A DNA stretch of 6,388 nucleotides, from the NCBI GenBank assembly GCA_031254735.1, contig JAIRTU010000103.1, forward strand, positions 1 through 6,388, written 5' to 3'. The stretch comes from Bacteroidales bacterium. Its GTDB lineage: Bacteria; Bacteroidota; Bacteroidia; Bacteroidales; WCHB1-69. Under the pieces are notes generated by a model. That model was not told where the DNA came from. It did no database searches and saw nothing but the letters and a program-made list of their open reading frames with translations. Shown here piece by piece: positions 1-6,187 of this stretch. The number at the start of each line of letters is the position of its first letter. The first letter of the stretch is position 1. Made by a program: the position numbers and the translations under genes.

Positions 1-1646
1 CTGTCCCATTTGTTGTTGTTGTTGGCGTCTTCAATTACGCGAATGCGGTATTTGCCCGGAGTTAAATAAGTATAGGTAAGCGTTTTGTCGGACGAAAGAG
101 AGTCTTCCTGCACGATGACAGATTTATCGTCCAACAATTGAACAATATAATGGTTCTGTTCCGAAAATTGATAACTGACCTGCAAAGCACCGTATTCTCG
201 TTGCGATTTGGTGGTAAAATCTATCTTCAAACTGTCGTTGCAGTAGCCCAAATAAGAGAAAAAAACAGAATCGGGAAAAAAAATCTCGTATTTTGTTTTC
301 TCTTTAAAAGGATACGAAAAAGCAAGTTGCATTTTCAAACTGTCTGCAAAATAACATGTTACCAACGATGTGTCGCTTTTGTTTTTGAGGTGTTCCGCTA
401 TTCGACAGGCAGAAAAATCATATTTTTCCACAGGATATAAAAATTCTATGCAAACGTCTTTATGCAATTCGCCTTTGGTGAGTACATTGCAGGTGAGATA
501 CACTTTTGCGGTGTCGGCAGCTCTTGATCGACCGCCTCTTCTTCCGCCGCCGCTGCTTCCTTTTTGGGACGGATTGAAAGCAAGCGTATCCAACAATCGA
601 CCGTTGGCAAACAATTCAAACTCAATTTGATTGTTTGTCAGAGACGTTAAATAAACGCTGATCGTGTCTTTTGTTTTGTTGTATCGTGTCAGACAGGTAA
701 TGATTGTGTCTAAATGACTGATTTGATTTAGTCTAAAATCTTCCACCTCGCCTTTGAAGATAAAATCGTGTCGGTAATTCGATTTAAATTCTCTTCGCAA
801 AAATCGCAAACTTGTATCCTGTTCTTCAAACATACGAAGCGTATATTTTTCGTAATCAATTTTAAAAATCGAACTGCTGTCCTGAACGGAAACCGTATCG
901 GCAGGCGACAGCGTATCTTTTTCCGCAGGAACAGGAAAATATTCCGGTTCTATCCAATCGACAAAAAAAGCAACGGCTTCGTCGGACTGGTCAAAAATAT
1001 AATTGCGGTTTTTGTCATTCAAGGCACACAAATGATATTTTCCTGCGGCAAGATTGGAAAAACGAAAACGTCCGTCTTTATCGGTTGCCGTATAATAATA
1101 AAACTGATCTTTCAACAGGGTGGAATCCTCGTTTTCTTTGAAAAGCAACACCGCCATTTTCTCGGTCGGCGACAAGGTAAACGCATCTTTCACGTTGCCC
1201 GCAAAGCTCAACGAATCGACATAATCGCCGGTAGAAAAAACAAAAGACGTCAACGGAAGCATATTGCCTTCGGTCAAATCTTTAATGCCCTCGTTGCAGG
1301 TGATGATATAGGTGGTGTTTTCCTGCAACGTATCTTTTATGTCAACGATCAATGCTTTTCCTTTCAGGCTGTATTCGGGAGGACGTTTCATGGGCGGAGA
1401 TACTTGAAAGGTTTCCGAAGGATTGTTCAACTGTACAAATTCATCAAAATAGACCTCAATACGTTTCCCTTTGGCATCCACAGGATAGCGGGTGGAATAA
1501 TTTTCGGGTTTTTGTTTGAGAATTGCCGGAGGCAAAATATCTTTCTCGCCCCCGACAAGTGCCGCCTGTTTCGCACAGGAAGAAAACAGACACAACAATA
1601 CGGTCGCCCAAAGATAAAATCGTTTGTGTTTGATTGGTGCTTTCAT
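1..1646 (-). CDS. Ig-like (Big_5) domain lipoprotein, C-terminus cut off by window edge
   Basis: 548 codons are visible, starting at the ATG whose first base is 1646; the frame runs off position 1 without a stop. The N-terminus is a lipoprotein-type signal: basic residues 6-9, a hydrophobic stretch 10-21, then FSSC with the acceptor Cys at 24 (Phe at -3 is loose for a lipobox). Next comes a GGEKD-x-LPP motif (32-40) and a Big_5/SbsA-like Ig domain at about 38-139, with FDEFVQL (67-73), SPP (83-85), DTL-ENTTY (105-113) and FSTGD (137-141). That series is typical of Bacteroidetes Ig-like lipoproteins. A second beta-rich module holds a D-x-N-rich turn (211-219). A matching turn, EDANNNNKWD (539-548), lies at the window edge and in this family usually sits near the C-terminus, so probably only a few dozen residues are missing. 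A Gly/Arg-rich patch lies at 363-375. No promoter is visible in the 52-bp gap after bipA, so cotranscription is likely. Molecular function is unknown; a cell-envelope location is inferred from the signal. Confidence 0.85.
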   Translation of the reverse strand, partial: MKAPIKHKRFYLWATVLLCLFSSCAKQAALVGGEKDILPPAILKQKPENYSTRYPVDAKGKRIEVYFDEFVQLNNPSETFQVSPPMKRPPEYSLKGKALIVDIKDTLQENTTYIITCNEGIKDLTEGNMLPLTSFVFSTGDYVDSLSFAGNVKDAFTLSPTEKMAVLLFKENEDSTLLKDQFYYYTATDKDGRFRFSNLAAGKYHLCALNDKNRNYIFDQSDEAVAFFVDWIEPEYFPVPAEKDTLSPADTVSVQDSSSIFKIDYEKYTLRMFEEQDTSLRFLRREFKSNYRHDFIFKGEVEDFRLNQISHLDTIITCLTRYNKTKDTISVYLTSLTNNQIEFELFANGRLLDTLAFNPSQKGSSGGGRRGGRSRAADTAKVYLTCNVLTKGELHKDVCIEFLYPVEKYDFSACRIAEHLKNKSDTSLVTCYFADSLKMQLAFSYPFKEKTKYEIFFPDSVFFSYLGYCNDSLKIDFTTKSQREYGALQVSYQFSEQNHYIVQLLDDKSVIVQEDSLSSDKTLTYTYLTPGKYRIRVIEDANNNNKWD

Positions 1647-1671
1647 TGTCTCTTTTTTCCTGTCTGAAATA

Positions 1672-1685
1672 TTCCCCAAGGGGAA
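1672..1685. repeat. Solitary 14-nt palindrome between bipA and the lipoprotein gene
   Basis: TTCCCCAAGGGGAA has 6-nt arms around a 2-nt centre; as RNA this would be a 5-bp stem with a 4-nt loop. That is the same geometry as the units of the two arrays elsewhere in the window. It is followed by AAGTGTATTA, resembling the AAGTATTATA that follows the last unit of array B. It may be an isolated decayed unit or chance. There is no T-run fit for an intrinsic terminator. Confidence 0.35.
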
Positions 1686-1698
1686 AGTGTATTACCTG

Positions 1699-3507
1699 TT
1701 ATTTTTCTGTTTTACCTGCACGCTTGCGATCGGTTTCGTTCAATAGAATTTTCCGCAAACGAAGTGCTTTGGGTGTTATTTCCAAATATTCATCTTCTCC
1801 GATATATTCCAGATATTCTTCCAGCGAAAATTTCACGGCAGGCGTAATGGCGGTTTTGTCGTCTGCCCCCGAAGCCCGCATGTTGGTCAGTTTTTTCGAT
1901 TTGGTTACATTCACCACCAAGTCGTCCTGACGGATATGTTGTCCTATCACCTGTCCGGCATAAACGGCTTCCATGGGTTCGATAAAGAAACTGCCTCTGT
2001 CTTGCAATTTATCTATCGCGTAAGCAAAAGCCGTTCCTGTTTCCATGGCAATCAACGACCCCGCATGACGAAACGATATATCGCCTTTCATCGGTTCATA
2101 TCCCACAAAGCGTTGCGACATCACCGCTTCGCCTTCGGTGGAGGTAAGCATTTGATTTCTAAGACCGATAATGCCGCGAGCCGGTATGTTGAACCGCAAA
2201 CAGATACGGTCTACTTTTGTTTCTATATTGATAATTTCGCCTCTGCGACGAGTAACAAGGTCGATCACTTTGCTTGAAAATTCTTCGGGAACTACCACCG
2301 TCAGTTCTTCTATCGGTTCGCATTTTTGTCCGTCTATTTCTTTGATAATCACTTTGGGCTGCCCCACTTGCAGTTCGTATCCTTCGCGGCGCATGGTTTC
2401 TATAAGAATGGATAAGTGCAAAATGCCGCGTCCGTGAATAATGTGCATGTCGGGCGAAGACGTTTCTTCGATACGCATTGCCAAATTTTTCTCCAATTCT
2501 CTATATAACCTGTCCCGCAAATGCCGCGATGTTACAAATTTTCCGTCCTGTCCAAAAAAAGGAGAATTGTTGATCGTAAAGAGCATGCTCATGGTCGGCT
2601 CGTCTATTTTGACAGGCACTAAGCCTTCGGGATTTTCAAAATCGGCAATGGTATCGCCAATGTCAAAATCGTCTATCCCAAACACCGCACATATTTCGCC
2701 GGGGTACACCGTATTTTTCATCTTTTCTTTTCCAAGACCTTCAAAGACATAAAGTTCTTTCACTTTCGATTTTACAATGCTTCCGTCTCTTTTCACCAGC
2801 GAAAGATTTTGTCCCCAATCCAAAGTGCCGCGAGTAAGTTTTCCCACCGCAATACGTCCTACGTAAGAAGAATAGTCCAAAGACGAAATCATCATTTGGG
2901 TACTTCCCTCTTCGTATTGCGGCTGAGGGATATGTTCAATGATTTTATCCAACAGATAGCTGACGTCTTCGGTGGGCGTTTTCCAGTCCGCACCCATCCA
3001 GCCGACTTTGGAAGAGCCGTAAACAGTTTGAAAATCAAGCTGCTCTTCGTTTGCTCCCAAACTAAACATCAAATCGAAAACATCTTCCTGCGCCTGTTCG
3101 GGATTGCAGTTCGGTTTATCCACTTTGTTGATAACAACTATCGGTTTCAGGTTCAGATCAATTGCTTTCTGCAACACAAAACGTGTTTGCGGCATAGGAC
3201 CTTCAAAAGCGTCTACTATCAGCAAAACGCCGTCTGCCATGTTTAAAACACGTTCTACTTCTCCGCCGAAATCGCTGTGTCCCGGGGTGTCTATAATATT
3301 GATCTTAAAATTTTTGTATCGTATGGAAACATTTTTCGCCAATATGGTGATTCCGCGTTCGCGTTCCAAATCGTTATTGTCCAAAATAAGGTCTTGTACT
3401 TCCTGATTGTCTCTAAATAATTTTGCCTGATACAGCATTCTGTCGACCAAAGTGGTTTTTCCGTGGTCAACGTGTGCTATAATAGCTACATTTCTAATGT
3501 TTTGCAT
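1699..3507 (-). CDS. bipA: Translational GTPase BipA/TypA
   Basis: A complete 602-residue protein; E. coli BipA is about 607. It is a cytoplasmic ribosome-binding GTPase of the EF-G/LepA class, linked in other bacteria to late 50S assembly and to growth under cold or stress. All G motifs are intact: G1 AHVDHGKT (11-18), G2 ERERGIT (48-54), G3 DTPGH (73-77, with the catalytic His77), G4 NKVD (127-130) and a G5-like GSSK (163-166). A domain II beta-barrel (about 210-290), two EF-G-like alpha/beta domains (about 305-480, including GRG-ILHLS and ELQVGQP) and the BipA-specific C-terminal domain (about 485-600, basic tail) follow. The ATG at 3507 is preceded by a purine-rich site and a canonical promoter, which fixes the start. 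The lipoprotein gene follows 52 bp downstream. LepA and TetM-type proteins are excluded by the C-terminal domain and overall length. Confidence 0.97.
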   Translation of the reverse strand: MQNIRNVAIIAHVDHGKTTLVDRMLYQAKLFRDNQEVQDLILDNNDLERERGITILAKNVSIRYKNFKINIIDTPGHSDFGGEVERVLNMADGVLLIVDAFEGPMPQTRFVLQKAIDLNLKPIVVINKVDKPNCNPEQAQEDVFDLMFSLGANEEQLDFQTVYGSSKVGWMGADWKTPTEDVSYLLDKIIEHIPQPQYEEGSTQMMISSLDYSSYVGRIAVGKLTRGTLDWGQNLSLVKRDGSIVKSKVKELYVFEGLGKEKMKNTVYPGEICAVFGIDDFDIGDTIADFENPEGLVPVKIDEPTMSMLFTINNSPFFGQDGKFVTSRHLRDRLYRELEKNLAMRIEETSSPDMHIIHGRGILHLSILIETMRREGYELQVGQPKVIIKEIDGQKCEPIEELTVVVPEEFSSKVIDLVTRRRGEIINIETKVDRICLRFNIPARGIIGLRNQMLTSTEGEAVMSQRFVGYEPMKGDISFRHAGSLIAMETGTAFAYAIDKLQDRGSFFIEPMEAVYAGQVIGQHIRQDDLVVNVTKSKKLTNMRASGADDKTAITPAVKFSLEEYLEYIGEDEYLEITPKALRLRKILLNETDRKRAGKTEK

Positions 3508-3519
3508 TCTTTCCTTTCC
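3508..3519 (-). promoter_or_regulatory. Purine-rich ribosome binding region of bipA
   Basis: On the minus strand GGAAAGGAAAGA lies immediately before the ATG. It holds a partial Shine-Dalgarno (AAAGGA) at short spacing, ordinary for Bacteroidetes, where SD dependence is weak. It supports the ATG at 3507. Confidence 0.5.
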
Positions 3520-3535
3520 AAATTATCATCACGTG

Positions 3536-3566
3536 CAAAGGTAACATATTTTATCGAAATGGTAAA
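3536..3566 (-). promoter_or_regulatory. bipA promoter (Bacteroidetes -33/-7 type)
   Basis: Reading the minus strand, TACCTTTG (3543-3536) is an exact match to the Bacteroidetes primary sigma -7 box TAnnTTTG. A TTTA (3566-3563), one base from the -33 box TTTG, lies 19 nt upstream. The end of the -7 box is 28 nt from the bipA ATG, giving a leader of about 20 nt. This promoter lies outside element A, whose recognisable left arm begins at 3649. Confidence 0.75.
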
Positions 3567-3610
3567 ACGCTGTGAGAAAGCATGCTATACAATCAGCAAC
3601 CGAAGACAGC

Positions 3611-3666
3611 GATTAATTGTTAAGGACGCAATGAGGCTTTTTTGCTTCGTCTGTGCGTAACTAATC
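3611..3666. repeat. Imperfect inverted repeat at the outer edge of element A
   Basis: GATTAATT (3611-3618) and ACGCA (3626-3630) can pair with TGCGT (3654-3658) and AACTAATC (3659-3666). A further GAGGC/GCTTC pairing (3634-3638 with 3645ish) closes a T-rich loop. The left half also resembles, in direct orientation, the conserved arm motif GATTAATTACGCA, with 7 extra nt. It may be a decayed extra piece of the element. No transcript or terminator can be claimed. Confidence 0.3.
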
Positions 3667-3699
3667 ACTTATCACTAACCACTGATCGCTATAATATTT

Positions 3700-3824
3700 T
3701 CCCTGCGGGGGATGCCGGACAAGTCTCTCAGCATGCCGGGACGCCAATCCGGCGTGCCGGAACACCAATCCGGCATGCCGGAAAGTAAATCCGGCGTGCC
3801 GGAAAACAAATTCTGTCGACAGGA
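3700..3824. repeat. 21-bp-period palindromic array A
   Basis: Four clear 14-bp units start at 3748, 3769, 3790 and 3811, exactly 21 bp apart: TCCGGCGTGCCGGA, TCCGGCATGCCGGA, TCCGGCGTGCCGGA and TTCTGTCGACAGGA. The last has one wobble pair. Two decayed units in the same phase precede them at 3727 (right arm and GCATGC core kept) and 3706 (only ATGCCGGA kept). A boundary hairpin, CCC-TGCG-GGG, lies at 3701-3710. Linkers are 7 nt, A-rich at the right end and more GC-rich at the left. Confidence 0.9.
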
Positions 3825-3828
3825 AAGC

Positions 3829-3872
3829 ATTATAGTGGTAAGTGATTAATTACGCATTGACAAAAACGACAA
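3829..3872 (+). repeat. Conserved arm, copy A (44 nt identical to copy B)
   Basis: This stretch runs from ATTATAGTGGTAAGTG to AACGACAA and is base-for-base identical to 6188-6231. It follows the TCGA-type palindrome in both copies and precedes the 9-bp tandem. Its 3840-3861 part is mirrored on the left of array A. It is the best-conserved part of the element and so the likeliest functional or recognition segment. Confidence 0.9.
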
Positions 3873-3877
3873 TGTCC

Positions 3878-3929
3878 AATCACACAAATCACATTAATCA
3901 TATAAATCTCATAAATCACGGTTGGACAA
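3878..3929 (+). repeat. 9-bp AATCnnnnn tandem, copy A, with GGACAA end
   Basis: Five consecutive 9-mers each begin with AATC: AATCACACA, AATCACATT, AATCATATA, AATCTCATA and AATCACGGT. They are followed by TGGACAA. The same series with one extra AATCCCATT unit occurs at 6237-6300, and inverted at 5921-5964. The array ends 26 bp short of the porin stop codon, so it probably lies in the porin mRNA 3' untranslated region. Confidence 0.85.
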
Positions 3930-3955
3930 AAGAGATTGCTACGCGACAGGGAAAA

Positions 3956-5896
3956 TCAATCATAAAACCGCCATGCTATTCCCAAAGCAAAACCTCTGTC
4001 TTTTGCGGGATAATGCGGAATCAGATAGTATACCTTGCCGAAAACTCCCGCCCAAAGGTGAGTCAGCTTGAATTGAAGTTGAAAACGACCTATTTTTGCC
4101 CGCAGATAAAAATCCAAATATCCATAATTGCCCGTCTCTTTGTGGTTTTGAAGATAAAATTGTTGCAAAACAGGATTATACGCATTGGCATAATACGCCG
4201 TATTGTACAAAAAATCAACGCCCAACTGCAAATACAGCGCTTTTTGAAACAGCGGAAATCCATAATAAACCGTCTGACGTGTTGCAAAAACAGGTATTCT
4301 GATCAAATCGTTGTCGGCATATTGCAGATACATATTCGCATTGAAACCAAATCCTTTGAAATGAAAAGGAATATATGCCGCCAATTGATAAACATTGACA
4401 AAGTTATTTATCTGTGCCGGTCGACCGTTTTCGTCCAACAAAGTATATTTATTTAAGGTATAATAATGTACGCCGACAGCATAATTTTGATGTTTCCACA
4501 AAACGCCCAACGTAATGGTTTGCTGTTTTTTCAGGTCGTTTGCCCATTGATAGTTGTTGGCAAACAGATGTGTAAAAAAATAATCGGGCGAATAATTGTA
4601 AAACCCCGCATCGACCGCAAGCTGATGTTTCGGTTTTTCTTTCGGCAAGAAATCCACTCCTGCCTGCCCTTTCACCGTAATATCGCCGGCATTGTAGCCG
4701 TTGAGTGTTATCAAGGCATTGGCTTGGATATGCAAACGGTTGAAAAGTTTCACATACAGCACTCCAACAGGCGTTAATTGATGATCGCGAAAGACGTTCA
4801 TCGTGTCTTTAAATCGGTGAAAATCGTACATAATTCCCGCCGCAAAACGAATGAAATTCCGCTTGTCGGGCAGGGTGTCTTCCGGCATATAGGTCGACCA
4901 AAAAAGACTGTTGCGAATGGTGAAATATTTTGTTTGATCGTGTGTAACAGCAGAATCGAAGAAAAAAGCATTGAAATAATCGGGATTTGGATTGCGGGCA
5001 GAAAACAGATTTTTGGTTGAAGAAAATTCCAAATCATGCACCAAATAGCCCAACTTGTTTTCCACCACCCGAACGGTGCTGTCTTTGCTCTTTCCCGACA
5101 AAGAAAGATAATGACGAAGAAAAAACGTATGTTGAAACAGCTTGTTGCTCGCCTGCATTCCCGCAAAAGCAACATTGATCGCATTGGGAGGTTTGTTGTC
5201 TTTAAAATCGTCGTCGTTGACCAGCCCGCCATTTTCTTGCGGATTTATAAAATTGAGGTAATAACAGACATTGAAACCGTATCGGTTGGAAGGCATTTTG
5301 TATCGCAATATTCCTCCCAAATTCACATCTCGCATTTTTTGCATCACATACCGACCTTCGGCAATAAGCGATTCCAACGCCAACCCAAAATGCAAGTTGT
5401 CCGCAATCTGTTGAGCGTGTTCCACCGAAAAATGATGCTCTTTTCCGTTGGCAAAATTATATTGTAAATGCGTATAGACTTCTTCCAAATTGTAAAATCG
5501 CCAATTTTCAAGCGTTCGCAAATAGGTGTTGTACGGCAATGTTTTATAGGAGAATCCGTGCTTTCTCTCAAAAGAAAAGTTCATCGCAAAATTTGCCTGT
5601 CCAAAAATGCCGAGAGTGGCATATAAATTTTTGGAATACAAAGAAATATCTTCGTTATACGGATAAAAGACAGCCGTATCTGTCAGGGTTTGCACAATTG
5701 CAGCAGGAAAGAGAGAATGAATATAAAAATAATACGCAGGGGCATAATTTTTTCCGCCCTCCTCACTCATAACGTTTTGAGTGCTGTCGGGCGGCGTTAT
5801 TCCCGACTCGATCTGTCCGTATGCGTTGCAGGCAAACAAACAGAGAAAAACAACCCACAAGCCTGTATATATATGTAAAATTCGTTGCGAAACCAT
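3956..5896 (-). CDS. Putative outer-membrane beta-barrel porin (Porin_10-like)
   Basis: A complete 646-residue protein. The N-terminus is a signal peptide with a hydrophobic core (12-22) and probable cleavage after AYG (27). A LFAC at 20-23 leaves a lipoprotein signal possible, but the mature protein looks like a barrel. Residues 73-108 (DTAVFYPYN..., LYATLG-FGQA) resemble the conserved N-terminal block of the Bacteroidetes putative porin family Porin_10. The remainder alternates aromatic and polar residues in short beta-strand-like runs with Asn/Asp-rich turns, and the chain ends in a strand with terminal aromatics, GIAWRFYD, as in barrel proteins. An outer-membrane pore is inferred; the substrate is unknown. 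An in-frame TGA lies at 5909-5911, with no alternative start codon between it and the ATG, so the start at 5896 is well fixed. The gene sits between the two copies of the composite repeat. No partner gene in the window suggests a substrate. Confidence 0.82.
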   Translation of the reverse strand: MVSQRILHIYTGLWVVFLCLFACNAYGQIESGITPPDSTQNVMSEEGGKNYAPAYYFYIHSLFPAAIVQTLTDTAVFYPYNEDISLYSKNLYATLGIFGQANFAMNFSFERKHGFSYKTLPYNTYLRTLENWRFYNLEEVYTHLQYNFANGKEHHFSVEHAQQIADNLHFGLALESLIAEGRYVMQKMRDVNLGGILRYKMPSNRYGFNVCYYLNFINPQENGGLVNDDDFKDNKPPNAINVAFAGMQASNKLFQHTFFLRHYLSLSGKSKDSTVRVVENKLGYLVHDLEFSSTKNLFSARNPNPDYFNAFFFDSAVTHDQTKYFTIRNSLFWSTYMPEDTLPDKRNFIRFAAGIMYDFHRFKDTMNVFRDHQLTPVGVLYVKLFNRLHIQANALITLNGYNAGDITVKGQAGVDFLPKEKPKHQLAVDAGFYNYSPDYFFTHLFANNYQWANDLKKQQTITLGVLWKHQNYAVGVHYYTLNKYTLLDENGRPAQINNFVNVYQLAAYIPFHFKGFGFNANMYLQYADNDLIRIPVFATRQTVYYGFPLFQKALYLQLGVDFLYNTAYYANAYNPVLQQFYLQNHKETGNYGYLDFYLRAKIGRFQLQFKLTHLWAGVFGKVYYLIPHYPAKDRGFALGIAWRFYD

Positions 5897-5900
5897 ATTG

Positions 5901-5908
5901 CAAAAGTA
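5901..5908 (-). promoter_or_regulatory. Putative -7 box of the porin promoter, almost touching the start codon
   Basis: On the minus strand TACTTTTG matches TAnnTTTG exactly, and only CAAT separates it from the ATG. No Shine-Dalgarno is present. If this box is used, transcription would begin at or within the start codon, giving a leaderless mRNA. There is no good -33 TTTG; the best candidate, TTCTG (about 5926-5930), falls in the terminal motif of element B. Confidence 0.5.
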
Positions 5909-5920
5909 TCATTTTTTTTG

Positions 5921-5964
5921 TTGTCAGAACTATGATTGTTTCGATTAATGTGATCTGTGTGATT
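5921..5964 (-). repeat. Inverted 9-bp AATC tandem with end motif, left side of copy B
   Basis: Reading the minus strand: AATCACACA, GATCACATT, AATCGAAAC, AATCATAGT, then TCTGACAA. The first two units and the end motif correspond to the right-hand tandem of both copies (AATCACACA, AATCACATT ... GTTCGGACAA), so this is one arm of a terminal inverted repeat. It ends 13 bp before the porin -7 box. Confidence 0.8.
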
Positions 5965-5980
5965 AGTGTTGATAATGTTT

Positions 5981-6183
5981 TCGGGAGTTCCCGATTCACA
6001 ATCCGGTACACCGGAAAGCAAATCCGGTACACCGGAAAACCAATCCGGTACACCGGAAAGCAAATCCGGTACACCGGAAAGTCAATCCGGTACACCGGGA
6101 GACCAATCCGGCATGCCAGAAAACAAATCCGGCATGCCGGAAAGTAAATCCTGTCGACAGGAAAGCAAATCCGGTCGACAGGA
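5981..6183. repeat. 21-bp-period palindromic array B (ten units)
   Basis: Ten 14-bp units start at 5981, 6002, 6023, 6044, 6065, 6086, 6107, 6128, 6149 and 6170, in exact 21-bp phase. Unit 1 is TCGGGAGTTCCCGA. Units 2-6 are TCCGGTACACCGGA (unit 6 ends in G). Units 7-8 are TCCGGCATGCCGGA (unit 7 has one arm mismatch). Unit 9 is TCCTGTCGACAGGA. Unit 10, TCCGGTCGACAGGA, has one mismatched arm position. Linkers are 7 nt, for example AAGCAAA, AAACCAA, AAACAAA and AAGTAAA. Confidence 0.95.
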
Positions 6184-6187
6184 AAGT

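Larger units (their letters stand above)
3649..3929. repeat. Composite intergenic repeat element, copy A
   Basis: A non-coding element between the bipA promoter and the 3' end of the porin gene. From left to right it holds an inverted arm (3649-3695), a 21-bp palindromic array (about 3700-3824), a conserved arm (3829-3877) and a 9-bp AATC tandem ending in TGGACAA (3878-3929). The stretch 3815-3907 matches copy B (6174-6275), with 44 identical nt at 3829-3872. Left-arm bases 3649-3670 are the inverse complement of 3840-3861 at 19 of 22 positions, and CTATAAT (3689-3695) mirrors ATTATAG (3829-3835). No transposase is visible, so if mobile it is non-autonomous. The boundaries are my estimate from the shared sequence. 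Confidence 0.8.

Noticed and set aside
768..1667. Long plus-strand open frame of 299 codons
   Set aside because: It is a shadow antisense to the Ig-like lipoprotein gene, whose minus-strand frame has a signal peptide and family motifs; the plus-strand translation looks like no protein family.
3700..3824. Intrinsic terminator for the porin transcript
   Set aside because: The hairpins are GC-rich, but neither strand has a T-run directly after a stem. They could still slow polymerase or protect a 3' end, but a terminator call is not supported.
3856..3861. TTGACA-like -35 hexamer in the conserved arm
   Set aside because: No TATAAT-like box lies at proper spacing, and Bacteroidetes promoters use TTTG/TAnnTTTG instead; no TAnnTTTG follows.
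4418..4427. CGGTCGACCG palindrome inside the porin gene, similar to the TCGA-type units
   Set aside because: It is a single occurrence within a coding region, without the linker or phase; most likely chance.
5981..6183. CRISPR array
   Set aside because: The repeated part is a 14-bp variable palindrome and the spacers are 7-nt near-constant linkers; no long unique spacers, leader or cas genes are present.
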